Shown here piece by piece: positions 18,095 through 26,120 of a stretch of DNA of 64,000 nt. The stretch spans positions 1,412,501 to 1,476,500 of the forward strand of contig JABTUB010000001.1 in NCBI GenBank assembly GCA_015075585.1, read 5' to 3'. Source of the DNA: Chloracidobacterium sp. (GTDB taxonomy: Bacteria > Acidobacteriota > Blastocatellia > Pyrinomonadales > Pyrinomonadaceae). The notes under the pieces are model-generated. The model was not told the origin of the DNA. It did not search any database and saw only the letters and a program-made list of their open reading frames with translations. The position numbers were made by a program, and so were the translations under genes. Position 1 is the stretch's first letter. Each line of letters begins with the position of its first letter.

Positions 18095-19480
18095 ATGACT
18101 AGATTTTTCAGATCGCGTTCTGTTGCAGTTTTCGCACTCTTGTTATTCGCTGCGGTTCCGTATGCTTTTGGGCAAACGAAGCAGGAACAACGGCAGGCAA
18201 GGCAGTATATTGACCAAGCAGACAAGGCATTCTACGCGCGCGACTTCGCAAGTGCGGCAGACCTGTACGAGCAGGCGATCAAGATCATTCCGAGCGACCC
18301 CGTGCCGCATTTCTGGCGGGCGAACGCATTGCATAACCTTAAACGGCTGGATGAAGCGGAGCAGGAGTTCCAACTTGCTCTTTCGCAAGGCTACAAGCCC
18401 ATTATTCAGGTGTATCAGAGCCGTTGGTACCTATATGTGGATCAAAAGAAGTATGATAAGGCTCTCGACGACATCAAAAAGGGACTTGAGATAGATCCGA
18501 CGAACTCTATACTTCTGCACGGCCTCGGCGATGTTGCCTTTCAGTCAGCGAATTATGCCGAGGCCCTCGATGGTTATCAAAAGGCGTTGGCAGTAACGCC
18601 GAAGGATGGCGACCTTTATTACTCGATCGCTCTTACACATTCGCGCATGGGCGATCTCGGCGGACAGGCAAATGCGGCCGCCGAGTCGATACGGTTGGGT
18701 ACGCGTTATATGGGCGATGCTTATTACCTTTTGGGCGATGCCGAAGACCGCATGAATAAGGTTGCGAACGCTGTCGAGTCGTACCGCCGGGCACTTGCCG
18801 CAAAGAAGGAACTTTATCAAGTTTATGTTCGATTGGCCGCATTGCTGCAAAAGCAGAACAAGCTCACCGAAGCTATTGACACGATAAAGAAGGGCATGGT
18901 CGTTTTTCCGCGTGACGGACGCCTCTACACTGATATCAGCTGGTATTACAGCCTTGCGGACAGGCCGACAGACGCTCGCGATGCGGCAAAAGCGGCGACG
19001 ATACTGCTGCCGAACGAGTACATGGGTTTTACGAATCTTTGCCGCGCATTGAACGATACAAAGCAGTATCCGGAGGCCGTTGTAGCGTGCAACAGTGCAT
19101 TGCGGCTTAATCCCGGCGATGGAGAGACTTATTTCTATCTGGGGCGGGCGAACGATATGCTTGGCCGCAAACGAGAGGCTACCGGCAACTACGCTAAGGC
19201 TGTTACCGGCATGGTTGCGTTCACAAAGGCGAATCCGGACTATCCGGATGGCTTTTACATTCTGGGCAACGCGTATTACTCGAACGGCCAGCGTGAACGA
19301 GCGATCGATGCGTATTTGAAGTGTATCGAGTTGAATCCGAACTTTTCGAGGGCACGATTCAACCTCGGTTATATCTATTTGTTAAAGGGCGATAAGGCGT
19401 CCGCGAATGAGCAGTACAACCGTCTGCTCGCGACCGATGCTGCTTTGGCGGCAAAGCTGCGGGCTGAGATAGATAAGTAG
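18095..19480 (+). CDS. Exported TPR-repeat protein
   Basis: 461 residues from the ATG at 18095, which has GAGAGG 7 nt upstream. The frame is open further upstream but there it overlaps the kinase gene. A signal peptide at about 1-28 ends in AFGQ. The rest is an array of about ten tetratricopeptide repeats (for example ADLYEQAIKIIPSDPVPHFW, AIDAYLKCIELNPNFSRARF). It probably acts as a periplasmic protein-protein interaction scaffold linked to the kinase. It ends 1 bp before the convergent anti-sigma gene. Confidence 0.85.
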   Translation: MTRFFRSRSVAVFALLLFAAVPYAFGQTKQEQRQARQYIDQADKAFYARDFASAADLYEQAIKIIPSDPVPHFWRANALHNLKRLDEAEQEFQLALSQGYKPIIQVYQSRWYLYVDQKKYDKALDDIKKGLEIDPTNSILLHGLGDVAFQSANYAEALDGYQKALAVTPKDGDLYYSIALTHSRMGDLGGQANAAAESIRLGTRYMGDAYYLLGDAEDRMNKVANAVESYRRALAAKKELYQVYVRLAALLQKQNKLTEAIDTIKKGMVVFPRDGRLYTDISWYYSLADRPTDARDAAKAATILLPNEYMGFTNLCRALNDTKQYPEAVVACNSALRLNPGDGETYFYLGRANDMLGRKREATGNYAKAVTGMVAFTKANPDYPDGFYILGNAYYSNGQRERAIDAYLKCIELNPNFSRARFNLGYIYLLKGDKASANEQYNRLLATDAALAAKLRAEIDK

Positions 19481-19481
19481 C

Positions 19482-20279
19482 TCAGCGCCGCGCCGCCGAA
19501 CGCGTATCAACATCGACACGCTGAAATCGAAGCACCACGCGAACCCGATCTGAGCGGTTGTCCATCGAAGCAGGAACGAACGGAGCGTCGCCGATGCTTG
19601 TATCCATAGCCCGCTGAAGCTCGTTCATCGTCCGGCTGTCCTTGATCGGCGTTACGACCTCACGGATCTTCGCCAAGCCGTCCTCCATAACATCTGCCAC
19701 GATAACAAGGCCGTCCTGTGTTTTTGTCGGCCGCATCGAACCTGTCAGCTTAATAAGTGAGCCTTGCGGATTAACGCTTGGCGAATCCGCCGCAACGGCG
19801 AGGCGCCCTCGTGCATAGTCAGCCGGAAAGATCGCTGAGTCGTTATATGTTGATGATGTTCCGCCGGCGAGAAGCACGCTTGTCCGTCCGGGATACTTTT
19901 CGGCGGCCACCGGATCATTACTCGCTGCACCGGAGAACAGGAATCCAAGCACCCCAAGACCGAACGTGAGCGATGCAAGCGTGCCGATCGCAGCCGGCAT
20001 CAGCCGCATTTGCAGCCATTCTGCCGCCGCTGTGCTCAGCCATGAAGAGCGGCGGCGCGGGCCGGTTATTTCTTGCGCAAGTGCCTCGCGGATGGACCTT
20101 TCGGCCGCAACGGGCAGAGTATAGCGGCGTGAGACACGAAGTTCGCGGCCGATCGAACGGTACGCATCGACGGCGTCACGGCAGAGCGGACACGTGGTGA
20201 GATGGGATTCGAGCGCGTCTGAATGAACTCCGGAATCGGTGCATAAAACGATCTCGTTCTCAACTTGTTTACAATTCAT
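19482..20279 (-). CDS. Putative zinc-binding anti-sigma factor (transmembrane)
   Basis: 265 residues. The N-terminus carries the ZAS-type zinc motif HxxxCxxC (His26, Cys30, Cys33 in HLTTCPLC). One transmembrane helix lies at about 90-115, followed by a ~150-residue extracytoplasmic domain that is not recognised. It is encoded downstream of and on the same strand as the ECF sigma factor, the standard pairing in which the anti-sigma holds the sigma inactive at the membrane. Unusually, a 247-bp element with inverted ends separates the two genes. Confidence 0.82.
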   Translation of the reverse strand: MNCKQVENEIVLCTDSGVHSDALESHLTTCPLCRDAVDAYRSIGRELRVSRRYTLPVAAERSIREALAQEITGPRRRSSWLSTAAAEWLQMRLMPAAIGTLASLTFGLGVLGFLFSGAASNDPVAAEKYPGRTSVLLAGGTSSTYNDSAIFPADYARGRLAVAADSPSVNPQGSLIKLTGSMRPTKTQDGLVIVADVMEDGLAKIREVVTPIKDSRTMNELQRAMDTSIGDAPFVPASMDNRSDRVRVVLRFQRVDVDTRSAARR

Positions 20280-20293
20280 TGTTCAAGATCACC

Positions 20294-20540
20294 GACTGAT
20301 ATGAATGGCAGGCTGGCCCCGGTTCTCACCATTGAACTGTGAGAAGCGATAACACCTTTGCACGGATCCGAGCGCCCGGTTGGCGGCCGTTCTTGTGCCT
20401 GTGTTGCCGGTCAATTCGAAGCGGCCGTTCGCCGTCCACGCGGGTATGTACTCGATGTCAGCTCTCTTTGATCTATCGTTTGGCACCGATCTGTTCTATC
20501 TCAAAGATAAACCGGGGCGAGTCTGCCATTCATATCAGTT
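20294..20540. repeat. 247-bp element bounded by ~29-bp inverted repeats, between sigma and anti-sigma genes
   Basis: The left end (20296-20322) and right end (20538-20512) are inverted copies with two mismatches over 27 bp. Each begins CTGATATGAATGGCAG and runs to CCCCGG. Just inside the left arm a smaller perfect hairpin, TTCTCAC/GTGAGAA, is present. The interior has an open minus-strand frame (20289-20486, ~65 codons from GTG) with codon use like the host but no recognised motif. The element ends 1 bp from the sigma stop codon. It could be a MITE-like or REP-bounded insertion, or a large structured spacer in the sigma/anti-sigma mRNA. Confidence 0.6.
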
Positions 20541-20541
20541 A

Positions 20542-21195
20542 TCAAATATCTTTGAGCTGCTTTCGCAGCTCTTCACGGCCTCGTGAAAGCCTCGATCTGA
20601 CGGTTCCGATGCTGCACTCGAGCGTCGCTGCACATTCCTCGTAGCTGAGGCCCTCGATATCACAAAGGGTGATGGCTTCGCGGAACACAGGTTTCAGCTT
20701 ATTCAATGCACCGTTAAGCCGCTCGGCCCTTTCGCGTCTTAAAACCTCTTCTTCGGGCGAGATTGAGTTGTCCGAGAGTGTCTCCCAGTACTCGGTTTCG
20801 CCATCCGGAAAGACCGTGTTCAGCGAAAGTGTGCTGTCACGCCGCCGGCGCTTCCACCAGCGGTGCCGGTTGCGTGATTCATTAACCGCAATGCGGTAAA
20901 GCCATGTCCGAAGCGAGCAATCGCCGCGAAACGAGCCGATCGAACGCAAGGCCTTTAAGAACGTCTCCTGCGTAAGGTCGGCAGCCTCATCGCGATCGGA
21001 TATCAGGCGTACGAGAACCGCGTAAATGTCATTGGAATAACGTGTTACGAGTTCGTCAAAGGCCGCCGCATCACGCGATCTCAACTTTTCAACGAACGCC
21101 TCTTCGGCGTTCACACAAGCGGCTGCAACGGGCACCGAAGATACGGTTTGACCCAGGCTTTCGTCGTCACATGTGAGCGAGCTGCCAAAGATCAT
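20542..21195 (-). CDS. ECF-type RNA polymerase sigma factor (RpoE-like)
   Basis: 217 residues. Region 2 at about 50-110 includes DLTQETFLKAL and FRGDCSLRTWLYRIA (the -10 recognition part). Region 4 at about 155-210 includes the helix-turn-helix YEECAATLECSIGTVRSRLSRG. The N-terminal ~35 residues are an unconserved extension. The downstream partner is a zinc-type anti-sigma. An ECF-type promoter (GGAACC-N17-GTCTAA) lies 51 bp upstream of the start codon, suggesting autoregulation. Confidence 0.94.
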   Translation of the reverse strand: MIFGSSLTCDDESLGQTVSSVPVAAACVNAEEAFVEKLRSRDAAAFDELVTRYSNDIYAVLVRLISDRDEAADLTQETFLKALRSIGSFRGDCSLRTWLYRIAVNESRNRHRWWKRRRRDSTLSLNTVFPDGETEYWETLSDNSISPEEEVLRRERAERLNGALNKLKPVFREAITLCDIEGLSYEECAATLECSIGTVRSRLSRGREELRKQLKDI

Positions 21196-21245
21196 TTTTC
21201 GCCTTCGACGGCCGAGTGCGGCCGGCCGTCATCGCCGCTGTTTAC

Positions 21246-21274
21246 TTAGACACCAAGTTTGCGAAAAGGTTCCC
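21246..21274 (-). promoter_or_regulatory. ECF-type promoter upstream of the sigma factor gene
   Basis: On the minus strand GGAACC (21274-21269), a 17-bp spacer and GTCTAA (21251-21246). GGAAC...GTC is the classic ECF promoter pattern. The leader would be about 45 nt. The assignment is by pattern only. Confidence 0.5.
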
Positions 21275-21432
21275 AATAAATATCGGTGTCGTTTCAATAC
21301 CGGAAGTCGGTCGTTTTGCCGTCCTTGTTTGCTCTTAACGCCGTTTTACGCTAAATTAGCACTTTTGGCACGACCCCGGTGTCGTTAATTATAGAACGGA
21401 TCGGTATCGGCGAGATTGCATTTTTTTTCATC

Positions 21433-22275
21433 ATGGCACGAAAACGCAAGAGGTTTGACCAGTTAGAGGCTCCGCCGACCGAGAAGAAAGCGGCGAATTA
21501 CAAAGATCCTTTCCAAGAGAAGTTCAGCGCGAGGCTGGAAGAGGTCGGCAAACAGTTCGAAGGGAAAGGCCGCATGGCCCTTTATATTCTCGGCGCTTTG
21601 GTATTGGTCGCGCTGATCGCGTTCTTTGCGTTCAGATGGAGCAATCGCACAAGCGGCGAGGCACAAGCTGCGTTGGGCAAGGCGATCGACATCGCAAGCT
21701 CGCGGGTGACGGATCAACCGCAGCCGCCGACAGCTACGGAAAAGACATTTAAGACCGAGAAGGACCGCGCTGAGGCCGCGATCGCCGCATTTCAGGCGGT
21801 TGCGGACAAATTCGGCGGAGCGATCCGCGATAAAGCTCTCTACTTCATCGCAGTGAATCGCCTTGCGGTTGACAGGCCCGCGGCAATTGCGGAACTGGAA
21901 AATATTGCAAATTCGTCGTCTGACAACGGAAAGCTCGCGAAATTCGCATTGGCGCAAACGCGTGCTGAGGACGGCAAGTATGACGAAGCGGTCGCACTTT
22001 ATCAGCAGCTTTTGGAAATGAGCGACCCGATCCTTGCCAAGGAATCGATCAATTTCGAGATCGCGAAGGTCTATGAGAAGCAAGGCAAGACGAAGGAAGC
22101 CGCTGACATTTACTTCAATATCGCGAAGGCGGCGAGCGAGGCAAAGGATGCCGACGGCAAGCCGATCCCGATGACACAAATTGCCGGCGACGCTAAGAAA
22201 AAGATCACGGAACTCGATCCTGAGCGTGCTAAAGAGATACAGGAGCCTGCGCCGCCCTCGCCGTTCGGCGGTTAA
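21433..22275 (+). CDS. Membrane-anchored TPR-like protein (YfgM-type organisation)
   Basis: 280 residues from the ATG at 21433; the frame is open to a GTG at 21379, but those residues are not signal-like. A basic, charged N-terminal ~50 residues precede a single transmembrane helix (about 54-74, MALYILGALVLVALIAFF). A helical-repeat C-terminal domain contains TPR-like units (FALAQTRAEDGKYDEAVALYQQLLEM, EIAKVYEKQGKTKEAADIYF). This is like YfgM/ancillary SecYEG proteins, which are inner-membrane chaperone partners. Function is inferred from architecture. It is followed 7 nt later by another membrane TPR gene. Confidence 0.75.
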   Translation: MARKRKRFDQLEAPPTEKKAANYKDPFQEKFSARLEEVGKQFEGKGRMALYILGALVLVALIAFFAFRWSNRTSGEAQAALGKAIDIASSRVTDQPQPPTATEKTFKTEKDRAEAAIAAFQAVADKFGGAIRDKALYFIAVNRLAVDRPAAIAELENIANSSSDNGKLAKFALAQTRAEDGKYDEAVALYQQLLEMSDPILAKESINFEIAKVYEKQGKTKEAADIYFNIAKAASEAKDADGKPIPMTQIAGDAKKKITELDPERAKEIQEPAPPSPFGG

Positions 22276-22282
22276 GAGAGGA

Positions 22283-23704
22283 ATGGTGGACGAAACCGCA
22301 CTTTCACATAGTATCAACAACGAACGGCCGCCTGCTGAGATCACCAGCGGCGGCCTTCGCCTTTCGGTACGCACGCCTGCGAACGAGTACATTTCTGCAT
22401 TCTTTATCGGAAGTTTCATTGCGGCGTTCCTTTTGTATCTTGAGTTCGACGTTTGGGCCTATGTGATGCTCACATTTGCATGGATGATCGTGCCGGCCTT
22501 GGCGTTATTCGACAAGGTGGTGTTCGACGGGCGGCGCATCACGCGAACAGGGCTTTTGCATCGGTTCGCACGCACGCTGATTGGCAAGCGCCGCAGCCTC
22601 AAGCTCAAAGACATCGAGCAGATCACTACGTCCTCGCTGCGATCGGCGCGCAATGGCAGCAAGATACGTATGCGTTATCGCACCGCGATACGAGGCCGCG
22701 GCATTGCGATCGTCGTGGCGTCCGGCTCGGGGCAATACCGTGAATTGATGGGCGCGATACTGTCGAGCGTATCGGATGATGTGCTCGACCTGCGTTCGGC
22801 CGAGCTTCGCGACTATCTCGCCGACCCGAAGGAAGTGGCAATGAAAGCCTCGTTCGCGCGGATACCGCGGACCGATTTCCTGAAAGCACGATTTGATGAA
22901 GCATTTAAGCAAAAGCGGTGGCGGTCCGGAAAGGCGATCGACGACGGCCTCGAAGCCGGCGAACGCGTCGCGTACCTGCATCGTTTAGGCAACGAACTCA
23001 AGGTCGCGGGCTGTTTCTATCAGGCGCACGAAGCATTCAGGCGTGCTCTGTTCATCGAACCGAAGAATGCATCGGTGATCTTCGATCTCGGACGCTGTCT
23101 GAACGTAATCGCGGCGATCAAACGCGACAAGCGGCTGCAAAGGCGTTCGATCGCGGCGTTAAGACTTGCCGAGAACAGGGCCTCGAACGATGCTGACCTG
23201 CTGACGCGGCTTGGCGAGATGTATTTCCTCGTCGGTGAATGGCGGCGTTCCGCAGCGGTATTCGTCAAAACGCTCGATTCGGGCAAGGCATTCAAGGCGA
23301 GGCATGGCCGTGCCGAGCTTGCACTGCACGACGGCAAGCTTGCGCACGTCGTTAACGAGTTCGCAGCCGCGTATTCAGCGGCAAAGACGGCGGCGTTGAG
23401 GCGTTACGCGCGTAAAGAATCGGAATATTTCCGCAACTTGAGCAACGATGAGGAGTATCTCGAGTTAGAGGTAGGCAGAGTCAATCTGCTGGGCTCGATC
23501 ACCAACGCACGGCGGACGTGTTTGCGAATAGCTTCTTTCGCGATGATCCCGCTGATGATCGGCGTCATCGGTGATGACAAATTATTGACGGATATCGGCT
23601 GGGCCGCAGCGATAGTATCGCTTGCCGTCTGGTCAATAGCTTCGGTCGCCGCAAAGTTTTTTACGGATCGCATCCCGTACGACATCGCTGTCGCCGATGA
23701 ATAG
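22283..23704 (+). CDS. Multi-domain membrane protein with PH-like and TPR regions, unknown function
   Basis: 473 residues from the ATG at 22283, preceded by a good Shine-Dalgarno (GAGAGGA). Two N-terminal transmembrane helices (about 34-75) are followed by a bacterial PH-like segment (VVFDGRRITRTGLLHR...LKLKDIEQITTSS) resembling YdbS/bPH2 modules. A central TPR-like helical region (about 215-370) follows, then two C-terminal transmembrane helices. I do not recognise a named family. It is probably co-transcribed with the preceding gene. Its 3' end runs into the 21-bp tandem repeat array. Confidence 0.7.
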   Translation: MVDETALSHSINNERPPAEITSGGLRLSVRTPANEYISAFFIGSFIAAFLLYLEFDVWAYVMLTFAWMIVPALALFDKVVFDGRRITRTGLLHRFARTLIGKRRSLKLKDIEQITTSSLRSARNGSKIRMRYRTAIRGRGIAIVVASGSGQYRELMGAILSSVSDDVLDLRSAELRDYLADPKEVAMKASFARIPRTDFLKARFDEAFKQKRWRSGKAIDDGLEAGERVAYLHRLGNELKVAGCFYQAHEAFRRALFIEPKNASVIFDLGRCLNVIAAIKRDKRLQRRSIAALRLAENRASNDADLLTRLGEMYFLVGEWRRSAAVFVKTLDSGKAFKARHGRAELALHDGKLAHVVNEFAAAYSAAKTAALRRYARKESEYFRNLSNDEEYLELEVGRVNLLGSITNARRTCLRIASFAMIPLMIGVIGDDKLLTDIGWAAAIVSLAVWSIASVAAKFFTDRIPYDIAVADE

Positions 23705-23771
23705 CCGAAAACCTTCCTTGACGTCTGTAAAAATCGGTTAGAGAATCACGGAACAAAGGAAAAGTTCCGCT

Positions 23772-24044
23772 CAACCGAGTGAATATTGGCTTCAACCGAG
23801 TGAAAATTCCATTCAACCGAGTGAAAATTCCATTCAACCGAGTGAAAATTCCATTCAACCGAGTGAAAATTCCATTCAACCGAGTGAATATTCCATTCAA
23901 CCGAATGGATATTCGCTTCAACCGAGTGAAAATTCCATTCAACCGAGTGAAAATTCGCTTCAACCGAGTGAATATTCCATTCAACCGAGTGAAAATACGC
24001 TTCAACCGAGTGACAAAGTGCTTCAGCGGAGCGTAAATACGGCC
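23772..24044. repeat. 21-bp tandem repeat array, 12 good copies plus decayed ends
   Basis: CAACCGAG starts at 23772, 23793, 23814, 23835, 23856, 23877, 23898, 23919, 23940, 23961, 23982 and 24003. The spacing is exactly 21 bp with no indels (one copy reads CAACCGAA). Consensus is CAACCGAGTGAA(A/T)ATTC followed by CATT or GCTT. At least one decayed unit follows at 24024 (CAGCGGAGCG). Because 21 is a multiple of three, three frames stay open: NRVKIPF on plus, and TRLNGIF and HSVEWNF on minus. There are no spacers, so it is not CRISPR. It fills the gap between two 3' ends. Confidence 0.95.
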
Positions 24045-24134
24045 CGGCGGAGTTAGAGAGCCGAAAAACGCCGATGCCATTCAAGTCCGCAGGACAAATT
24101 GTCGCAAGATCTCAGATACGACAGCCGGCGCACA

Positions 24135-24162
24135 AAGAAAAAAGGACGTTCTCACGTCCTTT
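24135..24162 (-). terminator. Terminator of the ATP-grasp gene
   Basis: The 9-bp stem AAAGGACGT/ACGTCCTTT (24141-24149 with 24154-24162) has loop TCTC. On the minus strand it is followed by a T-rich tract (24144-24135 region), 40 nt after the ATP-grasp stop codon. It also has U-tract character on the plus strand, so it may work in both directions. Confidence 0.75.
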
Positions 24163-24201
24163 TGTCAAATATCTCAAGCAAAACTGCCGCGGCCGCTTTT
24201 A

Positions 24202-25161
24202 CTATTCCGCGGCAGCCGAATGTTCCGGCGGGTTTAGCATTGCAGACCAGCGGTATTCGGGCATGTCCCAGCCTTCTTTGAGCTTCTTGAGGATGAGATC
24301 GGTCATATTATCGACGATCCAACGATGATTGAATTCTCCGACCGAGGCAAGCTCGGCGTCGGGTGCGGGATTCATAAAGTCGATCGCGTAAGGAATGCCG
24401 TCCTTGATCGCGAATTCGACCGTGTTGAGGTCATAACCGAGTACACGGCAGATCGTCTTGACGTCATTTTCGACGCGGGCGTGCAGCTCCGGCGACAGAT
24501 AATCGTCAGTATTGTGGTACTGCTCGCCGGATAGGTAGGGCTTTGACGGATCGTACGGCATTATCAGCACCTTTTCCTTGCCGACGCAGTAGCAGCGGAC
24601 GAACTGATCGTATTCGATGCCTTCCTGCAGAGTCATACAGAGCGTGCCCGAGTCGTTGAACTCTTCGAAAAGCTGTTCGAGCGACGAGATCTTTGAAACA
24701 TTCTTCCAGCCGCCGCCGTCGTGGGGTTTGAGGAACGCCGGAAAGCCGACATAATCGACGATCTCCTGCCACTTGATAGGGAATTCAAGGTTCCGGAGCG
24801 ATTCTGACGTGATGTCTTTTATGTAGCTGTGCTGCGGCAGGAGTACCGTCTTCGGAATGGCAACGCCGACCTTTGCGGCGAGCGAAAAATTGAAGAACTT
24901 ATCATCTGCCGACCACCAGAAAGGGTTATTGATGATATAGGTTCCTTCGAGGGCCATACGCTTTAGCATCGCCCGGTAATACGGCACTTCGTGCGATATG
25001 CGGTCGATGATCACGTCGTAGCGCTTCGGCTCGTCGAGCCTGACGCCGCCCACGGTGATCATCTCGGCGGTAACCTCGCCGCCGCCTTTTTCATTTATGC
25101 TTTTGATAATAGATTCAGGGAATGTAACCTCACGCCCCGCTAAAATTCCGACTTTTTTCAT
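24202..25161 (-). CDS. ATP-grasp domain ligase (RimK/D-Ala-D-Ala ligase-like), substrate unknown
   Basis: 319 residues. The ATP-grasp fold is indicated by KPHDGGGWKNVSKISS (P-loop-like Lys/Gly motif), LQEGIEYDQFVRCYCVG (hinge and strand), and the metal-binding end VEFAIKDGIPYAIDFMNPAPD with Glu and Asn. The family joins a carboxylate to an amine through an acyl-phosphate. The N-terminal ~100 residues form the pre-ATP-grasp domain (MKKVGILAGRE). No neighbouring gene reveals the substrate. A 21-bp repeat array with open frames lies downstream on the same strand, beyond a terminator. Confidence 0.82.
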   Translation of the reverse strand: MKKVGILAGREVTFPESIIKSINEKGGGEVTAEMITVGGVRLDEPKRYDVIIDRISHEVPYYRAMLKRMALEGTYIINNPFWWSADDKFFNFSLAAKVGVAIPKTVLLPQHSYIKDITSESLRNLEFPIKWQEIVDYVGFPAFLKPHDGGGWKNVSKISSLEQLFEEFNDSGTLCMTLQEGIEYDQFVRCYCVGKEKVLIMPYDPSKPYLSGEQYHNTDDYLSPELHARVENDVKTICRVLGYDLNTVEFAIKDGIPYAIDFMNPAPDAELASVGEFNHRWIVDNMTDLILKKLKEGWDMPEYRWSAMLNPPEHSAAAE

Positions 25162-25246
25162 AAAAAATTAAATTGCACGCCCTGTGAAAAGATCAGAGAT
25201 GCGTGAAACCAAATATTTTAGAACAAGCAGGACGAGTGAGCAAGGT

Positions 25247-26098
25247 TCAGCTCTTTGCTCCGGGGAGAAGTTCAAGATTGCCGACCTGCCGGTTGTAGGT
25301 GTCAAGTGCCCCGAACTCTTCGGCGGTCGCGTCAAGCATTTGCTTTGTCATGGCGATCGAGTCCGAAAGCTGTTCAAAGTCGGGCAGGCTGAACTTTTCG
25401 GGCGTCGTAATGGTAACGATCTCGTCATTGAGGTAGTTGAAGAAGTTCTCGATCGATTGAAGCTGGCCTTCGACCAGCTTTACGCTGCGTTCGATCTCGT
25501 CAAAGGAGGCGATTCGTCGCTTCAATATCTCGACATTCGTCTGCTGAATGCGTTTTGTCTTCTCGTCGGTCGCGGCTTCCATCGCACGAAAAGCCTGTGA
25601 AAGCTGATTGTGCACCGATTGCCGGTTTATCGATTTGAGATGCTGTTTGCGGCGGCGGTAAACGTCGAGAAGATCGACAAAATCCTCCCAACGCTGGTCA
25701 AGTGCCTGCAGATTGGACGGCAGTGTCGCCGCACCCGTGAACTTCTTGTAATTCTCCTGAATTCGCGACTTCAGCCAGCGAAGGTACTCGACCGATTGGC
25801 GCTCGCGCTCGCTGAATGTCGAGATCAGCCTTTCGCGGTCGGCGTTGTGCGCGGCAAGAAGCCTGTCCTGATGGCGTTTCAGCACATAACGCCGGTATGA
25901 AGGAAGATTCGGCACGACCACAAGATAGACAGCCTCGCAAACAAGGCCGATCAGCAGCGGAATGACGCTCCACGTCAATCCTGCAGCAACAAAAAAGCCC
26001 GCGAGGCCCCAGAGATTGAACAGTTCCGTCGCAGCTTCTTTCGCATAGCTTTTGTTAAAACGTTCTATGCTCTGACCGTACTTTTGTATATCAGCCAT
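25247..26098 (-). CDS. Membrane protein with coiled coil, partner of PspA-family gene
   Basis: 283 residues, not assigned to a family. Near residues 30-65 two closely spaced hydrophobic segments form a hairpin (LAGFFVAAGLTWSVIPLLIGL, then VYLVVVPNLP). The remaining ~210 residues are charged and helical with coiled-coil character, cytoplasmic by the positive-inside rule. The start codon is 22 nt after the pspA stop, so the two genes are likely one transcription unit. A role in membrane-stress sensing with PspA is inferred only from context. Confidence 0.65.
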   Translation of the reverse strand: MADIQKYGQSIERFNKSYAKEAATELFNLWGLAGFFVAAGLTWSVIPLLIGLVCEAVYLVVVPNLPSYRRYVLKRHQDRLLAAHNADRERLISTFSERERQSVEYLRWLKSRIQENYKKFTGAATLPSNLQALDQRWEDFVDLLDVYRRRKQHLKSINRQSVHNQLSQAFRAMEAATDEKTKRIQQTNVEILKRRIASFDEIERSVKLVEGQLQSIENFFNYLNDEIVTITTPEKFSLPDFEQLSDSIAMTKQMLDATAEEFGALDTYNRQVGNLELLPGAKS

Positions 26099-26120
26099 AC
26101 GTGCTTAGGCAGCGGCCCGC

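Noticed and set aside
20289..20486. Small protein gene on the minus strand within the sigma/anti-sigma spacer
   Set aside because: Codon use is host-like, but no family, start signal or conservation can be shown; it is described as part of the inverted-repeat element instead.
23661..24084. Period-7 peptide frames across the 21-bp repeat as real genes
   Set aside because: Three frames are equally open because 21 is a multiple of three; no Shine-Dalgarno or substitution bias singles one out. Kept only as a hypothesis in the findings.
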